A stretch of DNA of 64,000 bases from the NCBI GenBank assembly GCA_019057865.1, contig JAHLWP010000012.1:28544-92543 (forward strand), written 5' to 3'. Positions 17,988-27,225 of this stretch are shown here, piece after piece; within the stretch, counting starts at the first letter, position 1; each line of letters begins with the position of its first letter. The notes beneath the pieces were generated by a model. The model did no database searches. It saw nothing but the letters and a program-made list of their open reading frames with translations, and had not been told where the DNA came from. The position numbers were made by a program, and so were the translations under genes. The stretch is from Promethearchaeota archaeon (GTDB taxonomy: Archaea; Asgardarchaeota; Lokiarchaeia; Sigyniarchaeales; SOKP01).

Positions 17988-19127
17988 ATGGATGCAATGG
18001 CAGAATATCTAATAAAAATTGAAAATTTTCCCAAGATTTTAGAAACATTGTTAAAAGAAAAAGTAGTAGATAAGATAATTGGAGCCCAAACTAGAATAGA
18101 TAAAAAAACTGAAAAAGAAGATAGATTTACTGTACAACCCAAACTATATGAAAAACCTGAAGATATTAAAGGTTTCCCATTAACAAATCTAATTACTTAT
18201 GGATATGCCAGAACTGACTCTGCTTCAAAATATTTACATAAATCAGTAGAAGGAGCAATGAAAGAAAAAGTAGCGCTCATTGCTCGACCTTGCGATACAA
18301 GAGCTTTAATCGAATTAGCTAAGATAAAGCAAGTTAATTTAGAAAATCTATTTATCATTGCTTTTGAAGATAGAGGAATGGTGATTAATGTATCACGACA
18401 AATGAGAAATTATAAAGACATCGATCCCACAAAAGTAGTGAAAGAAAAAATTGGAGATAAAGGATTAATCCTTCAAATTGATGATGGAAAAACCAAAGAA
18501 ATTGATTTAAATATCGCAGAAAATTGTACAAGGTGTACAAGAAAAATTCCTGTGGTAGCAGATTTAGGAATTAGTGATTTAGGAATTCCAATAGATTCAG
18601 ATGAAATTATTTTAAAAGTGTATTCTGATAAAGGAAATGAAATATTAGAAAAGTCAAAAATAGATAAAAAACCCATTCCGGATGACGTTAAAAAGGCCCA
18701 TACAGATAAGATAAAGGAAATTAAAGAGAATGCAATAACTAAAAGAGCAAAAGATTTAGAAGAATGGGATAAACTCTCTCAAACCGAAAAAATTGCCAAG
18801 CTTCAAGCATGTACAATGTGTGGAAATTGTATTAGAGGCTGTCCCGTGTGTTATTGCGTTGATTGTATACTTCAAAAGAAGCGAAAAGAAAAAATAATTA
18901 ATAAAGAGACATATCAATTAACTCGTATAGCTCATGTCGCAGACCGCTGTGTTGAATGTGGAAATTGTGATAATAATTGTCCTGTCCATTTACCATTATC
19001 TTTATACTTCCAATCGCTAAGTGAGGTGTTTAAAGAGAAATTTGGCTACGACGCAGGCATGTCTCTTGAAGATATTCCATTTAGATCAGGAAAAGCTATC
19101 TTACAAATGGAATTGGAGAAGACCTAA
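17988..19127 (+). CDS. FrhB/FdhB-like F420 oxidoreductase subunit with C-terminal ferredoxin clusters
   Basis: About 379 residues. The N-terminal part (ITYGYARTDSASKYLHKSVEGAMKEKVALIARPCDTRALIELAKIKQVNLENLFIIAFEDRG) is the coenzyme F420 hydrogenase/dehydrogenase beta-subunit fold, which binds FAD and moves electrons to or from F420 or a similar nicotinamide-like cofactor. An ENCTRCTRK motif follows (about 175). The C-terminal part carries CTMCGNCIRGCPVCYCVDC and CVECGNCDNNCPVHLPLSLYFQS, HdrC-like 4Fe-4S sites. This combination often occurs with HdrA and MvhD. It follows the SECIS by about 100 bases. The exact start is uncertain: TTG 17973, ATG 17988 or ATG 17997. Confidence 0.75.
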   Translation: MDAMAEYLIKIENFPKILETLLKEKVVDKIIGAQTRIDKKTEKEDRFTVQPKLYEKPEDIKGFPLTNLITYGYARTDSASKYLHKSVEGAMKEKVALIARPCDTRALIELAKIKQVNLENLFIIAFEDRGMVINVSRQMRNYKDIDPTKVVKEKIGDKGLILQIDDGKTKEIDLNIAENCTRCTRKIPVVADLGISDLGIPIDSDEIILKVYSDKGNEILEKSKIDKKPIPDDVKKAHTDKIKEIKENAITKRAKDLEEWDKLSQTEKIAKLQACTMCGNCIRGCPVCYCVDCILQKKRKEKIINKETYQLTRIAHVADRCVECGNCDNNCPVHLPLSLYFQSLSEVFKEKFGYDAGMSLEDIPFRSGKAILQMELEKT

Positions 19128-19262
19128 ATCTAATTTTTTCAAATTTTATTATTTTATTATTATATAGTACAATTATTTTGATCAAATATAGTATAAGAAA
19201 GAAATTAAATACAATTATTTTTATTTTTAGTATTTTATTACTCTTTTTTGGATTAGAGTTTT

Positions 19263-20849
19263 CTATTGCCCATTAGCAATTTCTGCAGTTTTTCTTGATT
19301 TTAGAGATATTTTAACATTCTCTGTTTTCTCTTCAGGTTTTTTAGTCTTATTTTTATTTAAGATTTCTTCTATGTTTCCCTGTGACATAATATCATTTAA
19401 TTCTTCTGAAATTATTGAGCTAGTCATTCCCATATTATGAAGCATTTCTAACCCATTCATGACTACTGTTTTAAGGAATCTAGGAAGATTTTTAGCCATC
19501 CATCCAAATTTTCCAAATGGGTTCATATATCTTTTTGCTTGAAATTTAAGCCACCCTGTAAGATAGTAAGCAGAATACGCTTCAGCTACTAATCGGTACA
19601 TATCCTTCGCTGTAAGCTGTTCAGTTCGCATCATTGGATGGAACAAGTCATAGTGTTTATAATTATAGCTAGTAATCATACCTTTTTCTTTCATTTCATC
19701 ATAGAACGTAGTTCCTGGAAACGCAGTTATTGGCGTAAATTGAATGCAAGATAAATTAAGCGACTTTGCAAATTGGATGGTTTGTCGAACCATTGTTTTA
19801 GTTTCCCCAGGATATCCTATTATTACTCCTCCAAAAATTGAGATTCCACGATCCTGTAACATAGTAACAACTTTTCTCACCATCTCAGGAGTAGTATTTT
19901 TTTTATTCATGGCATCAAGACTTTGTTGATGAACAGATTCAATTCCAAGGAATACTTGCTTCATCCCTGCCTTATGCATAAGATCAATTAACCATTGGTT
20001 TTGATATAAAGTATCTACTCGAGATTGACAAGAGATATATATTTTATTAGGAACACCTGATTTAATCAAGGTTTCGAGAATTTTTTTCGTTCTCTTGACT
20101 TTAATTGAGAAATTATCTTCACAAAAGAAGATAAAATCATTTTTCCAATCAATGTCATAAATTTCCTGCATTACTCGATTCACACTCTTGGTCCTATAGC
20201 TTATATGGTTATAAGGATCCTTCCACATTTTAGTGATACAACAAAACTTGCATGAATGCGGACAACCACGTGAAGTTTCCATTTGTACTACTCTTGCTCC
20301 TAAATAAATATATTTTTTATCTTGGAGAAGATCTCTACGCGGCAATGGAAAATTATCCAAATTTGGTTCTAATCTACGATCCTTGTTATGATTTATTTTA
20401 CCTTCTTCATTTTTATAAGAAACTCCATCTATATCCTTTAAGGAAATTCGTTTTCCATTTCCATCAATAAAATCTATTAATTCTTTAAATGTATGTTCTC
20501 CTTCTCCTCGTATTGTATAATCTACAGATGGTTGTTTAGCCACATATTCGGGAACTAATGTTGGATGATAACCTCCAAGAATCGTGGTACATCCCTGTTT
20601 TTTAGCCATTTCAGCTATTTCAATGGCGTGAGATATTTGAGGAGTCATTGATGTTATGGCTACCACATCGCTTTTATTTAGCTCCCTAAGAAATTGATGT
20701 TCACGATATTTATGAACCTTAAAATCAAATAATTTTGCATCATGGTCAGGAACCATTGCAGCTATTGAAATTAGACTTAAAGGAGCTCCCTTAATAACAG
20801 CATCCAATCCAGATTGTAGACGCGCAGAATTAACATACAGAATTTTCAT
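19263..20849 (-). CDS. B12-binding-domain radical SAM protein
   Basis: A 528-residue protein. Residues 1-140 form a cobalamin-binding-type Rossmann domain (KILYVNSARLQSG ... LISIAAMVPDHDAKLFDFK ... GCTTILGGYHPTLVPEYV), although the DxHxxG cobalamin motif is not seen. The radical SAM core begins METSRGCPHSCKFCCITKMW (about 195), with the CxxxCxxC cluster motif for the SAM-cleaving 4Fe-4S. GGVIIGYPGET is the typical strand later in the barrel. The C-terminal 100 residues are basic and helical. Family members make methyl transfers or ring changes in lipid, pigment and antibiotic pathways; the substrate here is unknown. Confidence 0.85.
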   Translation of the reverse strand: MKILYVNSARLQSGLDAVIKGAPLSLISIAAMVPDHDAKLFDFKVHKYREHQFLRELNKSDVVAITSMTPQISHAIEIAEMAKKQGCTTILGGYHPTLVPEYVAKQPSVDYTIRGEGEHTFKELIDFIDGNGKRISLKDIDGVSYKNEEGKINHNKDRRLEPNLDNFPLPRRDLLQDKKYIYLGARVVQMETSRGCPHSCKFCCITKMWKDPYNHISYRTKSVNRVMQEIYDIDWKNDFIFFCEDNFSIKVKRTKKILETLIKSGVPNKIYISCQSRVDTLYQNQWLIDLMHKAGMKQVFLGIESVHQQSLDAMNKKNTTPEMVRKVVTMLQDRGISIFGGVIIGYPGETKTMVRQTIQFAKSLNLSCIQFTPITAFPGTTFYDEMKEKGMITSYNYKHYDLFHPMMRTEQLTAKDMYRLVAEAYSAYYLTGWLKFQAKRYMNPFGKFGWMAKNLPRFLKTVVMNGLEMLHNMGMTSSIISEELNDIMSQGNIEEILNKNKTKKPEEKTENVKISLKSRKTAEIANGQ

Positions 20850-21169
20850 GATTATTTTTCATCTATTTTCTCCTCAGATTTATGCCTAATTAGAACCATC
20901 ATCAAAGAATTATTTTACTAATTTTACGAAACAGTTTTATAGCATAAATTTAAGGGTTTTGATATTTATTAATATATAAATCTAAATTATTTAAAGTTAT
21001 TGTTGGATCAATATAGTAAAAGAGGGCTTGAACTATCAAGATTTAATAATCTGACAAGGAGGATGAAATATAGACTTAAAAAGCAATTTAAGTGCTTTAT
21101 AAAATAAAAAAATAATGAAATATTAAATTTAATCTAACAAAAAATAAATTAAAAGTAAGTAGTCATTTG
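20850..21169. other. Intergenic gap of about 320 bases
   Basis: This AT-rich stretch separates divergent genes and should contain promoters for both. A short open frame (20979-21111) with an embedded AAGGAGG at 21055 is present, but its translation is basic, unrecognised and has no proper start-site spacing, so it is not called. No RNA gene or repeat is seen. Confidence 0.4.
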
Positions 21170-21865
21170 ATGACCAGTTATTACAAAGAGAAACTCTCAG
21201 CGTTAAGATTGAAAAAATGTTACGATATTGCTCCACCCCGAGTTCAAAAATATTTACAAGCAGAATTAGATCATGTTTTACAAAAAATTACATCAAATGA
21301 TATTGTTTTAGAATTAGGATGTGGGTATGGACGTGTTCTCTCTCAAATTGCCACTAAAGCAGCTATGGTAATAGGGATTGATAATGCATATTCTAATTTG
21401 ATTTTAGCAAAAAAAGTGCTTAAACGCTATTCAAATTGTTGTTTATTAACGATGGATGCGATAAACTTAACATTTCGCAGTCATATGTTTGATTTTGTTA
21501 TCTGTATTCAAAATGGAATATCTGCTTTTCATGTTGATAAAATTAAGTTATTAGCAGAAAGCATTCGGGTTACTAAAGCTAATGGATATGTTATTTTTTC
21601 TAGTTATTCCGATAAATTTTGGGAAGATAGATTGGAATGGTTCCAATTGCAATATAAATTTGGTTTAATTGGAGAAATTAATTATGAAAAAACTCAGAAT
21701 GGGATTATTTCATGTAAAGATGGTTTCACAGCAACCACTATAGGTCCAGAAGAATTTTTATCACTAACTTCTAATTTTCATATTGAGCCTAAAATAGTAG
21801 AAGTTGATAATTCAATCCTGTTTTGTGAAATTAAAATCCCTAAAAAAGACTTTGATCAAAGTTAG
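21170..21865 (+). CDS. Class I SAM-dependent methyltransferase
   Basis: A 231-residue protein with motif I VLELGCGYGRVLSQIA (about 46-61), GIDNAYSNLILAKK (motif II acidic residue), DAINLTFRSHMFDFVICIQNGISAF (motif IV region) and TKANGYVIFSS. The motif set fits small-molecule methyltransferases of the Methyltransf_25/11 type. The start at ATG 21170 is preferred over the adjacent TTG. The metallopeptidase gene follows 38 bases downstream on the same strand. Confidence 0.78.
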   Translation: MTSYYKEKLSALRLKKCYDIAPPRVQKYLQAELDHVLQKITSNDIVLELGCGYGRVLSQIATKAAMVIGIDNAYSNLILAKKVLKRYSNCCLLTMDAINLTFRSHMFDFVICIQNGISAFHVDKIKLLAESIRVTKANGYVIFSSYSDKFWEDRLEWFQLQYKFGLIGEINYEKTQNGIISCKDGFTATTIGPEEFLSLTSNFHIEPKIVEVDNSILFCEIKIPKKDFDQS

Positions 21866-21903
21866 CTCAAAAAGTTTATATTTTAAGAGAGTAGATTTTA
21901 CGT

Positions 21904-23097
21904 ATGGTATTAGAAGAATTTGGTAAAAATTATTTACTTCTTGGTCTCCGAATAGGGAAATTAATAGATGGGTATATTGATGCTTATTTTGGACCACCAG
22001 AACTCAAAGATACTGTTGAGAAAGAGAAACCAAACTCCTCCAAAGATTTACTTGATAAATGTAAAGTTCTTCAAAAAGAATTACCTAATCAAGGTTTTAT
22101 TGAAGAACGTATCAGATTCATAGGAAAAATGCTTGGAGCCATGGAAACTTCATTGGAGATACTTAATGGACATGAATTTCCATATTTAGAGAAAGTTAAT
22201 AGATTATACGATATTAAACCAGAGTTAATTGATGATTCTGTATTTTATAAAGTAGCTAAAGAGTTAGATAGTATATATGAGGGATCTGGTAGTCTAGCTG
22301 AACGTATGGATACAATTCAGAAACAACGGGCTGTACTTGAAAATAAAATTGAAGGAACTTTTAGAAAAGCTTGTGAAATTGTGCGTGAACGTACACAAGA
22401 ATTATTTCCTGGCTTATTACCTAATGAAGAAGAATTTACCATCAAAATAGTCAAAAATGAACCTTGGGGGGCATATAACTGGTATTTAGGTAACTTTAAA
22501 TCTAGAATAGATGTAAATACAGATATTCCCAATGCTTGGACTAGAGTTTTATTAACTGCTGCTCATGAAGGATACCCTGGTCATCATACTGAGCATGTTA
22601 TTAAAGAAAAATTACTTTATATTGAAGAACAACGGTTTGAACATAGTATATTTTTGATCCAAACACCTGAATGTGTAATTGCAGAAGGTATTGGAAACAC
22701 AGGACTCGATGTATTGTATACTCCACAGGAACAAGTAAAAATAGGTCTTGAAGAATTATGTCCAGATCCCAAAAAGGAATTTTCTTTAGATGCATTGGTA
22801 GCTGAAAACGAGGCTACGAAGAATTTCATGGCTTTAATAAATAATTTGGCAATTCACGCTCATGTAGATGGTTGGTCTGATGATCAATTAATAAAATATG
22901 GATTAGAATTCGGTTTCGTTATAGAAGAGCGTCTTAGACAAAACTTACTGTTTATTCGCAATCCTCTATGGTCAACCTATGTCTTTAATTATTTCATAGG
23001 TGAAATGTTGATTAAAAAGAAATTTGGAGAACGACCTTCTCCTGCTGATTTTAAAAAACTCTTGACAAAGCCAGTATTACCATCAGATCTTGTTTAA
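21904..23097 (+). CDS. DUF885-like zinc metallopeptidase
   Basis: A 397-residue, mostly helical protein. The key motif is AAHEGYPGHHTEHV (about residues 223-236), the HExxPGHH gluzincin-like motif of the DUF885 family, with a downstream ECVIAEGIGN segment that supplies a further glutamate ligand. The upstream SRIDVNTDIPNAWTRVLLTAAHE strand is typical. The family is predicted to be zinc peptidases of M32-like fold; substrates are mostly unknown. No signal peptide is visible, so a cytosolic role is likely. Possibly co-transcribed with the methyltransferase upstream. Confidence 0.7.
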   Translation: MVLEEFGKNYLLLGLRIGKLIDGYIDAYFGPPELKDTVEKEKPNSSKDLLDKCKVLQKELPNQGFIEERIRFIGKMLGAMETSLEILNGHEFPYLEKVNRLYDIKPELIDDSVFYKVAKELDSIYEGSGSLAERMDTIQKQRAVLENKIEGTFRKACEIVRERTQELFPGLLPNEEEFTIKIVKNEPWGAYNWYLGNFKSRIDVNTDIPNAWTRVLLTAAHEGYPGHHTEHVIKEKLLYIEEQRFEHSIFLIQTPECVIAEGIGNTGLDVLYTPQEQVKIGLEELCPDPKKEFSLDALVAENEATKNFMALINNLAIHAHVDGWSDDQLIKYGLEFGFVIEERLRQNLLFIRNPLWSTYVFNYFIGEMLIKKKFGERPSPADFKKLLTKPVLPSDLV

Positions 23098-23155
23098 ACA
23101 TTGAAAATTAGCTTATAATTTTAGTATAAAATTAATATTTTAATTCAAAATTATT

Positions 23156-23986
23156 TTAAAAAAAATTCCTTACAAATTCTAAGCTCTCAGGTAAATCTTC
23201 TACTTTATGTAGTTCCATAACTAATGCTCCTTTATAACCATATTGATTTGCTAATTCGAAAATCTTATTGAAATCTACTTTACCCTTACCTAATATTGGA
23301 TGAATATCTAAAGCATTTTCAAAATGTTCTACTAAATGAATATTTTTTATTCGGGCATGAAGCTTCTCCCATAACAAATCTATATGATCATTGCAGAAAT
23401 ATGTATGACCAGTATCCCAAGCAAAATAAACATCATTTCTATTAATTTCTGTAAAAAATTTGCCTATCTCTTTATGGTTTAGGAAAAATCCTGCCATTTG
23501 TGGCATATTTTCTAAACATGTAATTAAGTCCAAATCTTTAATTTTTCCCAATAAAACGTTAACTGAATCTATTAAACGATTTTTTAAGCCATTATATGAA
23601 TGATGAAGAAATTTTGCGTTTCCAGGATGAATTGTATAGACTTGAGCTCCAATTTCCTTACAAATTTCAGCAGAATTAATATAACACTCTATTGTGGCAT
23701 CTAAAATCCAAGGATTATGGGCACATAAGCTTAAATAAGCATAAGGCGCATGAAATTGCTTTTTAATTGAAGGATAAGACTTGCATAATTTAATGAACTT
23801 TTGTCGTTCTTCGTGAATTAATATTTCGGGAGGATCTAATATTAGTTCACAAACTCTAATATCATATTTTTCAGCAAAATCAAACGTTCTTTCAATTGAA
23901 TGAAGTAGTAATTCAATTGAATTGTGAAAACCTCCATTGTTTATTGAATCGTAAATAAACGCTATAGATCCTAAACCTAATTCCAT
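23156..23986 (-). CDS. Sugar phosphate isomerase/epimerase-type TIM barrel protein
   Basis: A 276-residue protein of the xylose isomerase-like/AP endonuclease 2 superfamily. The strand pattern fits, including VCELILDPPEILI, IKKQFHAPYAYLSLC, GAQVYTIHPGNAKF, TCLENMPQMAGFF, VYFAWDTGHTYFCN, RIKNIHLVEHFENALDIHPILGKGKVDF and GALVMELHKVEDL. The Glu, Asp, His and Glu residues in these strands form the divalent metal site. Endonuclease IV-like activity is an alternative, since the HP..K and DTGH motifs occur in both groups. It is monocistronic, facing the end of the peptidase gene. Confidence 0.72.
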   Translation of the reverse strand: MELGLGSIAFIYDSINNGGFHNSIELLLHSIERTFDFAEKYDIRVCELILDPPEILIHEERQKFIKLCKSYPSIKKQFHAPYAYLSLCAHNPWILDATIECYINSAEICKEIGAQVYTIHPGNAKFLHHSYNGLKNRLIDSVNVLLGKIKDLDLITCLENMPQMAGFFLNHKEIGKFFTEINRNDVYFAWDTGHTYFCNDHIDLLWEKLHARIKNIHLVEHFENALDIHPILGKGKVDFNKIFELANQYGYKGALVMELHKVEDLPESLEFVRNFF

Positions 23987-24188
23987 TTATTATCAGAATT
24001 TATATAAATAATTTATTAAAAAAATTAATAATTATAATCGAAGAAAATAATAAATGATTAATAAAGTATATGTTTATAAAAAGTCAGTTATTTAACGTTC
24101 TTAAGATAATAGAAAGAGAACTAAAACCTTTATTATTCTTTTTAAATTATAAATTATTAATTACTAAATTTCAAAAAATTGAAGAAAT

Positions 24189-24959
24189 ATGTCGCTACCG
24201 GCTAAAAAAGCAATTGAAATTGATGAGAATATCACTCATTATGTTCATAAAATGTTAAACATGGAAATGATTCTTAAATATGACGAGTCTAAATGTATAG
24301 AGTGCGGGTTTTGTCACCGAGTTTGCCCGGTAACTGTATCTATATACGATGAACCTCTCAAAAGAACAGCTATCGGTACTCCAGAAGAAATGGGAGTTGA
24401 ATCCGAGAAAAAGATTGTAGTTGATACTGAGAAATGTATTTGGTGTGGTAGTTGCTCATGGATATGTCCAGGATATACACTAGAACTTTTAATCAATGGA
24501 GAGAATAAGATTTTATTGGTAGAAAATGGCTCTCTTGCTGAATTTGAGGAAGAAGTTCGAACTTTGGAGAATGGAAATAAAGTTCGAAAGGTGGTTGAAG
24601 GGAGCATAACGATTAAGTGTAATGAAGGGGATACAAAAGTCATAGATCAATTTGCAGATGAGTGTTCTGTTGGAGCTATGACCCGAAAAGACAAAGATAT
24701 CGAAGTAGACAGAGATAAATGTATTTTATGCTTTAAATGTACAGAAGCGTCAAAAAATTATGAAAATATAAGTGTTGAAGTACATCGAGATCGATTTAAA
24801 CAAGTTAAAGGAGAACCTTCTTCAGTATGGAATGGTATTATGCTACGTGTTCTAGGGAAAGAGGGAAAAATAAAAGGTATTATGAGTCGTAGCCAGAATA
24901 AACTTGCTGATGCAGTAATGCGATTAATGGGAAAAGAAGAAACTGAAGAAGAAGGTTAA
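24189..24959 (+). CDS. Multi-cluster ferredoxin-like protein
   Basis: A 256-residue iron-sulfur protein with CIECGFCHRVCPVT (about 36-49) and CIWCGSCSWICPGYT (about 83-97), both complete 4Fe-4S motifs. A third, incomplete set, CILCFKCTEASKNY (about 178), lacks its fourth Cys. A beta-rich insert between them (NGSLAEFEEEVRTLENGNKVRKVVEGSITIKC) is unassigned. It probably shuttles electrons in the cytoplasm for a neighbouring oxidoreductase, but no partner gene is adjacent. Confidence 0.75.
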   Translation: MSLPAKKAIEIDENITHYVHKMLNMEMILKYDESKCIECGFCHRVCPVTVSIYDEPLKRTAIGTPEEMGVESEKKIVVDTEKCIWCGSCSWICPGYTLELLINGENKILLVENGSLAEFEEEVRTLENGNKVRKVVEGSITIKCNEGDTKVIDQFADECSVGAMTRKDKDIEVDRDKCILCFKCTEASKNYENISVEVHRDRFKQVKGEPSSVWNGIMLRVLGKEGKIKGIMSRSQNKLADAVMRLMGKEETEEEG

Positions 24960-25021
24960 TCTAATTAACTATTATTTTTCACATATTAATAAAAAAAGAT
25001 TTTATTTATAATCCTCTCTAT

Positions 25022-25813
25022 TCAAGGGTATTTTTGATGTAAGTTCTTTATAAAATCATCTAGCTCCTTCATGGATTTTTTTTCGGTAGCATAAGCAGCC
25101 TTCCCACATTCGTCTTCTAAATCGAGGCATGATTTAATATATGCTTTATTCATAATGGTTAACATGGATTTTGTAAAGAAGATAAATTCTGTTTGATATT
25201 TAACTATTTGTTTAGCAAAATTAAGAGTTTCAGCATTAAGTTGATCGAGTGGAAAAACTCTTGTTGGGAAATTGATGTTCTTTAACTCTTCCACACCAAC
25301 TTTATCTGCAGTAAAAAGTAGTTGTTTTGCATATGATAATCCGAAGCTCAACAATGGTAAAAGGGTTGCCCCTGTCTGTGGAAAGGCAGAAATTGCGAGT
25401 TCTGGTAATTGTATATATAACTCATCCTTAGATCTATCCGCAAAGATCCTTAAATCAGAAGCAAGTATCAGTAAAACGCCAAATCCAACAGCAATGCCTT
25501 GAACTTGAGTTATTACTGGTTTCTTCATGAGAAGAATAGTCTCATTGACTTTTCTACCCCACTCTGTTATTTTAACTGCTTTTTCAGGAGATCCTTGTAT
25601 TTCTTTAAGATCATAACCTGCAGAAAAGAATCTCTGTTCAACACTTTTAATTATAATACATTTAACTTTTTCATGTTTATCTGCTTCAACTAGCTTCTCA
25701 TGTATTGATTTTAACATCGAAATATTACAGGCATTTGCCTTATCAGGTCTGTTTATTGTAATTATAGCAATACGTCCTCTTACTTCATATAAAATTAATT
25801 CTTGATTACTCAT
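25022..25813 (-). CDS. Enoyl-CoA hydratase/isomerase family protein
   Basis: A 263-residue crotonase-fold protein. It shows IAIITINRPDKANACNISM at the N-terminus, the first oxyanion-hole strand FSAGYDLKEIQGSP (about 62-75) and GIAVGFGVLLILASDLRIFADRSK (about 105-128). The two catalytic glutamates of hydratases are not evident at the usual positions (GFGVLLILA replaces the G..AGGG..LAL pattern, and LPELAI follows). An isomerase, hydrolase or other crotonase reaction is therefore possible. The hexameric trimer-of-dimers fold is typical. It is monocistronic. Confidence 0.78.
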   Translation of the reverse strand: MSNQELILYEVRGRIAIITINRPDKANACNISMLKSIHEKLVEADKHEKVKCIIIKSVEQRFFSAGYDLKEIQGSPEKAVKITEWGRKVNETILLMKKPVITQVQGIAVGFGVLLILASDLRIFADRSKDELYIQLPELAISAFPQTGATLLPLLSFGLSYAKQLLFTADKVGVEELKNINFPTRVFPLDQLNAETLNFAKQIVKYQTEFIFFTKSMLTIMNKAYIKSCLDLEDECGKAAYATEKKSMKELDDFIKNLHQKYP

Positions 25814-25878
25814 AAGATCTTTAACTTAAATTATAATTTAAAGTATATTGAACCTAATGTTATCTCTATAAATTATGA

Positions 25879-25992
25879 ATAAAAGATTTTTTAGATGTTG
25901 AGGCTAATAATGAAAAGGCATTCACATTGTATAAGAAATTTGGTTTTAATGAAGAAGAATCACGAACAGTAATGGTCTATAAAACTAAATAA
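25879..25992 (+). pseudogene. C-terminal fragment of a GNAT acetyltransferase
   Basis: After an in-frame stop at 25876, the frame reads IKDFLDVEANNEKAFTLYKK, then FGFNEEESRTVMVYKTK and TAA. The segment VEANNEKAF.LYKKFGF.E is the typical last part of GNAT N-acetyltransferases, but no start codon or acetyl-CoA binding loop precedes it. It is a gene remnant. The rest of the 364-base gap (25814-26177) holds only AT-rich sequence and the probable promoter of the GAPDH gene. Confidence 0.6.
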
Positions 25993-26177
25993 CATATCCC
26001 CTATATCATCACTCTTTTTAAGAATCATTTCTCCTTTTTTCTCCATAAAATTATAACTATTATATTCTTTAATGTTGAAAAATATAAAACTAAAAAATTA
26101 AAAAACTATCTACCACATATTTAGATTGTCATTTCTAATATAAAGAATTAAATAAAAAAAAAATAAAGTGATAAAAA

Positions 26178-27185
26178 GTGGCTAAAAGAATATCGATCAA
26201 TGGATTCGGAAGGATTGGGCGCAATTTTTTTCGCGCGTTATCGGAAAAATATCCCAATGATATCGAAGTTGTTTCCATTAATGATTTGTTTGAACCAAAA
26301 TATCTAGCTTATGTCTTAAAATACGATTCAATATTTGGAAGATTTCAGGGTACTGTCGAGTCTAAAGAAAATGCGTTAGTTGTGAATGGGAAAGAAATTC
26401 CAATTACAGCTGAGAGAGATCCAGCAAATTTACCACATGCTAGTAATAATATTGATGTAGCAGTAGAATGTACTGGATTCTTTACTAAAAGAGAAGGTGC
26501 CGCAAAGCATTTAGAAGCAGGGGCTAAACGAGTGCTTATCAGTGCACCTGCCGTTAATCCAGACTTTACTGTTGTTATCGGGTGTAATGATGATAAATTA
26601 ACTAATGAACATAAAATTATCAGTATGGCGAGCTGTACTACTAATTGTTTAGGTCCTATAGTAAAAGTGTTAAATGACAATTATAAAATACAAAGCGGTA
26701 TTATGACCACAATTCACTCATACACCGGTGATCAGAGAACTGTGGATACCGCACGAGCAGGAGATCCTGTAAAGATGATTCGAGGAAGAGGCGCCGCTGC
26801 AAATATTTTACCAACAAGTACTGGAGCGGCAAAAGCAATTGGTGTAGTCTTTCCAGAGTTGAACGGTAAGCTAGACGGTATAGCAATGCGTGTCCCAACA
26901 CCAGATGGATCAGTAGTAGATTTAAAATGTAATGTAGAAAAAAGTGCGACAGCAACAGATATTAATAATAAAATGAAAGAATATGCAAATGGACAATTAA
27001 AAGGAATTTTAGAATATACTGACGATGCGATTGTAAGTAGCGATATAATAGGAAATCCAGCGAGTTCTATTTTCTCTTCACTATGGACAAAAGTTATAGG
27101 GAGTATGGTTGGCGTAGTTAGCTGGTATGATAATGAGTGGGGATTTTCAAACCGCATGGCTGATTTGATCGTTCAAAAATTATAG
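26178..27185 (+). CDS. gap: Type I (bacterial/eukaryotic-type) glyceraldehyde-3-phosphate dehydrogenase
   Basis: A 335-residue GAPDH. The cofactor motif is SINGFGRIGRNFFRAL, the catalytic site is SMASCTTNCLGP (Cys about 154) and phosphate binding is shown by TIHSYTGDQRTVD with a later GRGAAANILPTSTGAAKA. WYDNEWGFSNRM ends the protein, as in GapA. Most archaea use the unrelated-looking type II GAPDH, so this classical form suggests acquisition from bacteria. The start codon is GTG at 26178. The enzyme interconverts glyceraldehyde-3-phosphate and 1,3-bisphosphoglycerate with NAD(P). Codon use includes more G/C-rich stretches than its neighbours. Confidence 0.95.
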   Translation: MAKRISINGFGRIGRNFFRALSEKYPNDIEVVSINDLFEPKYLAYVLKYDSIFGRFQGTVESKENALVVNGKEIPITAERDPANLPHASNNIDVAVECTGFFTKREGAAKHLEAGAKRVLISAPAVNPDFTVVIGCNDDKLTNEHKIISMASCTTNCLGPIVKVLNDNYKIQSGIMTTIHSYTGDQRTVDTARAGDPVKMIRGRGAAANILPTSTGAAKAIGVVFPELNGKLDGIAMRVPTPDGSVVDLKCNVEKSATATDINNKMKEYANGQLKGILEYTDDAIVSSDIIGNPASSIFSSLWTKVIGSMVGVVSWYDNEWGFSNRMADLIVQKL

Positions 27186-27203
27186 ATCATTGATTACTAA
27201 ATT

Positions 27204-27225
27204 CTCTTATTTTTTTATTTTTTTA
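27204..27225 (+). terminator. T-rich end of the gap gene
   Basis: Two runs of seven T begin about 25 bases after the gap stop codon, fitting an archaeal U-tract terminator. The tract touches the stop codon of the convergent methyltransferase gene. Confidence 0.4.

Noticed and set aside
20979..21111. Small open frame with AAGGAGG
   Set aside because: The SD-like string abuts the ATG with no spacing, and the translation is a basic, unrecognised peptide.
24070..24258. 62-codon frame before the ferredoxin-like gene
   Set aside because: Lys/Leu-rich, overlaps the real start at 24189 and has no recognisable features.
26345..27157. Long antisense frames across the GAPDH gene
   Set aside because: They mirror the well-conserved GAPDH frame and show no protein features.
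27100..27222. SECIS for the UGA-containing methyltransferase
   Set aside because: The antisense of the gap end holds a short TGATC/GATCA pairing but no opposed TGA/GA quartet below a clean stem.
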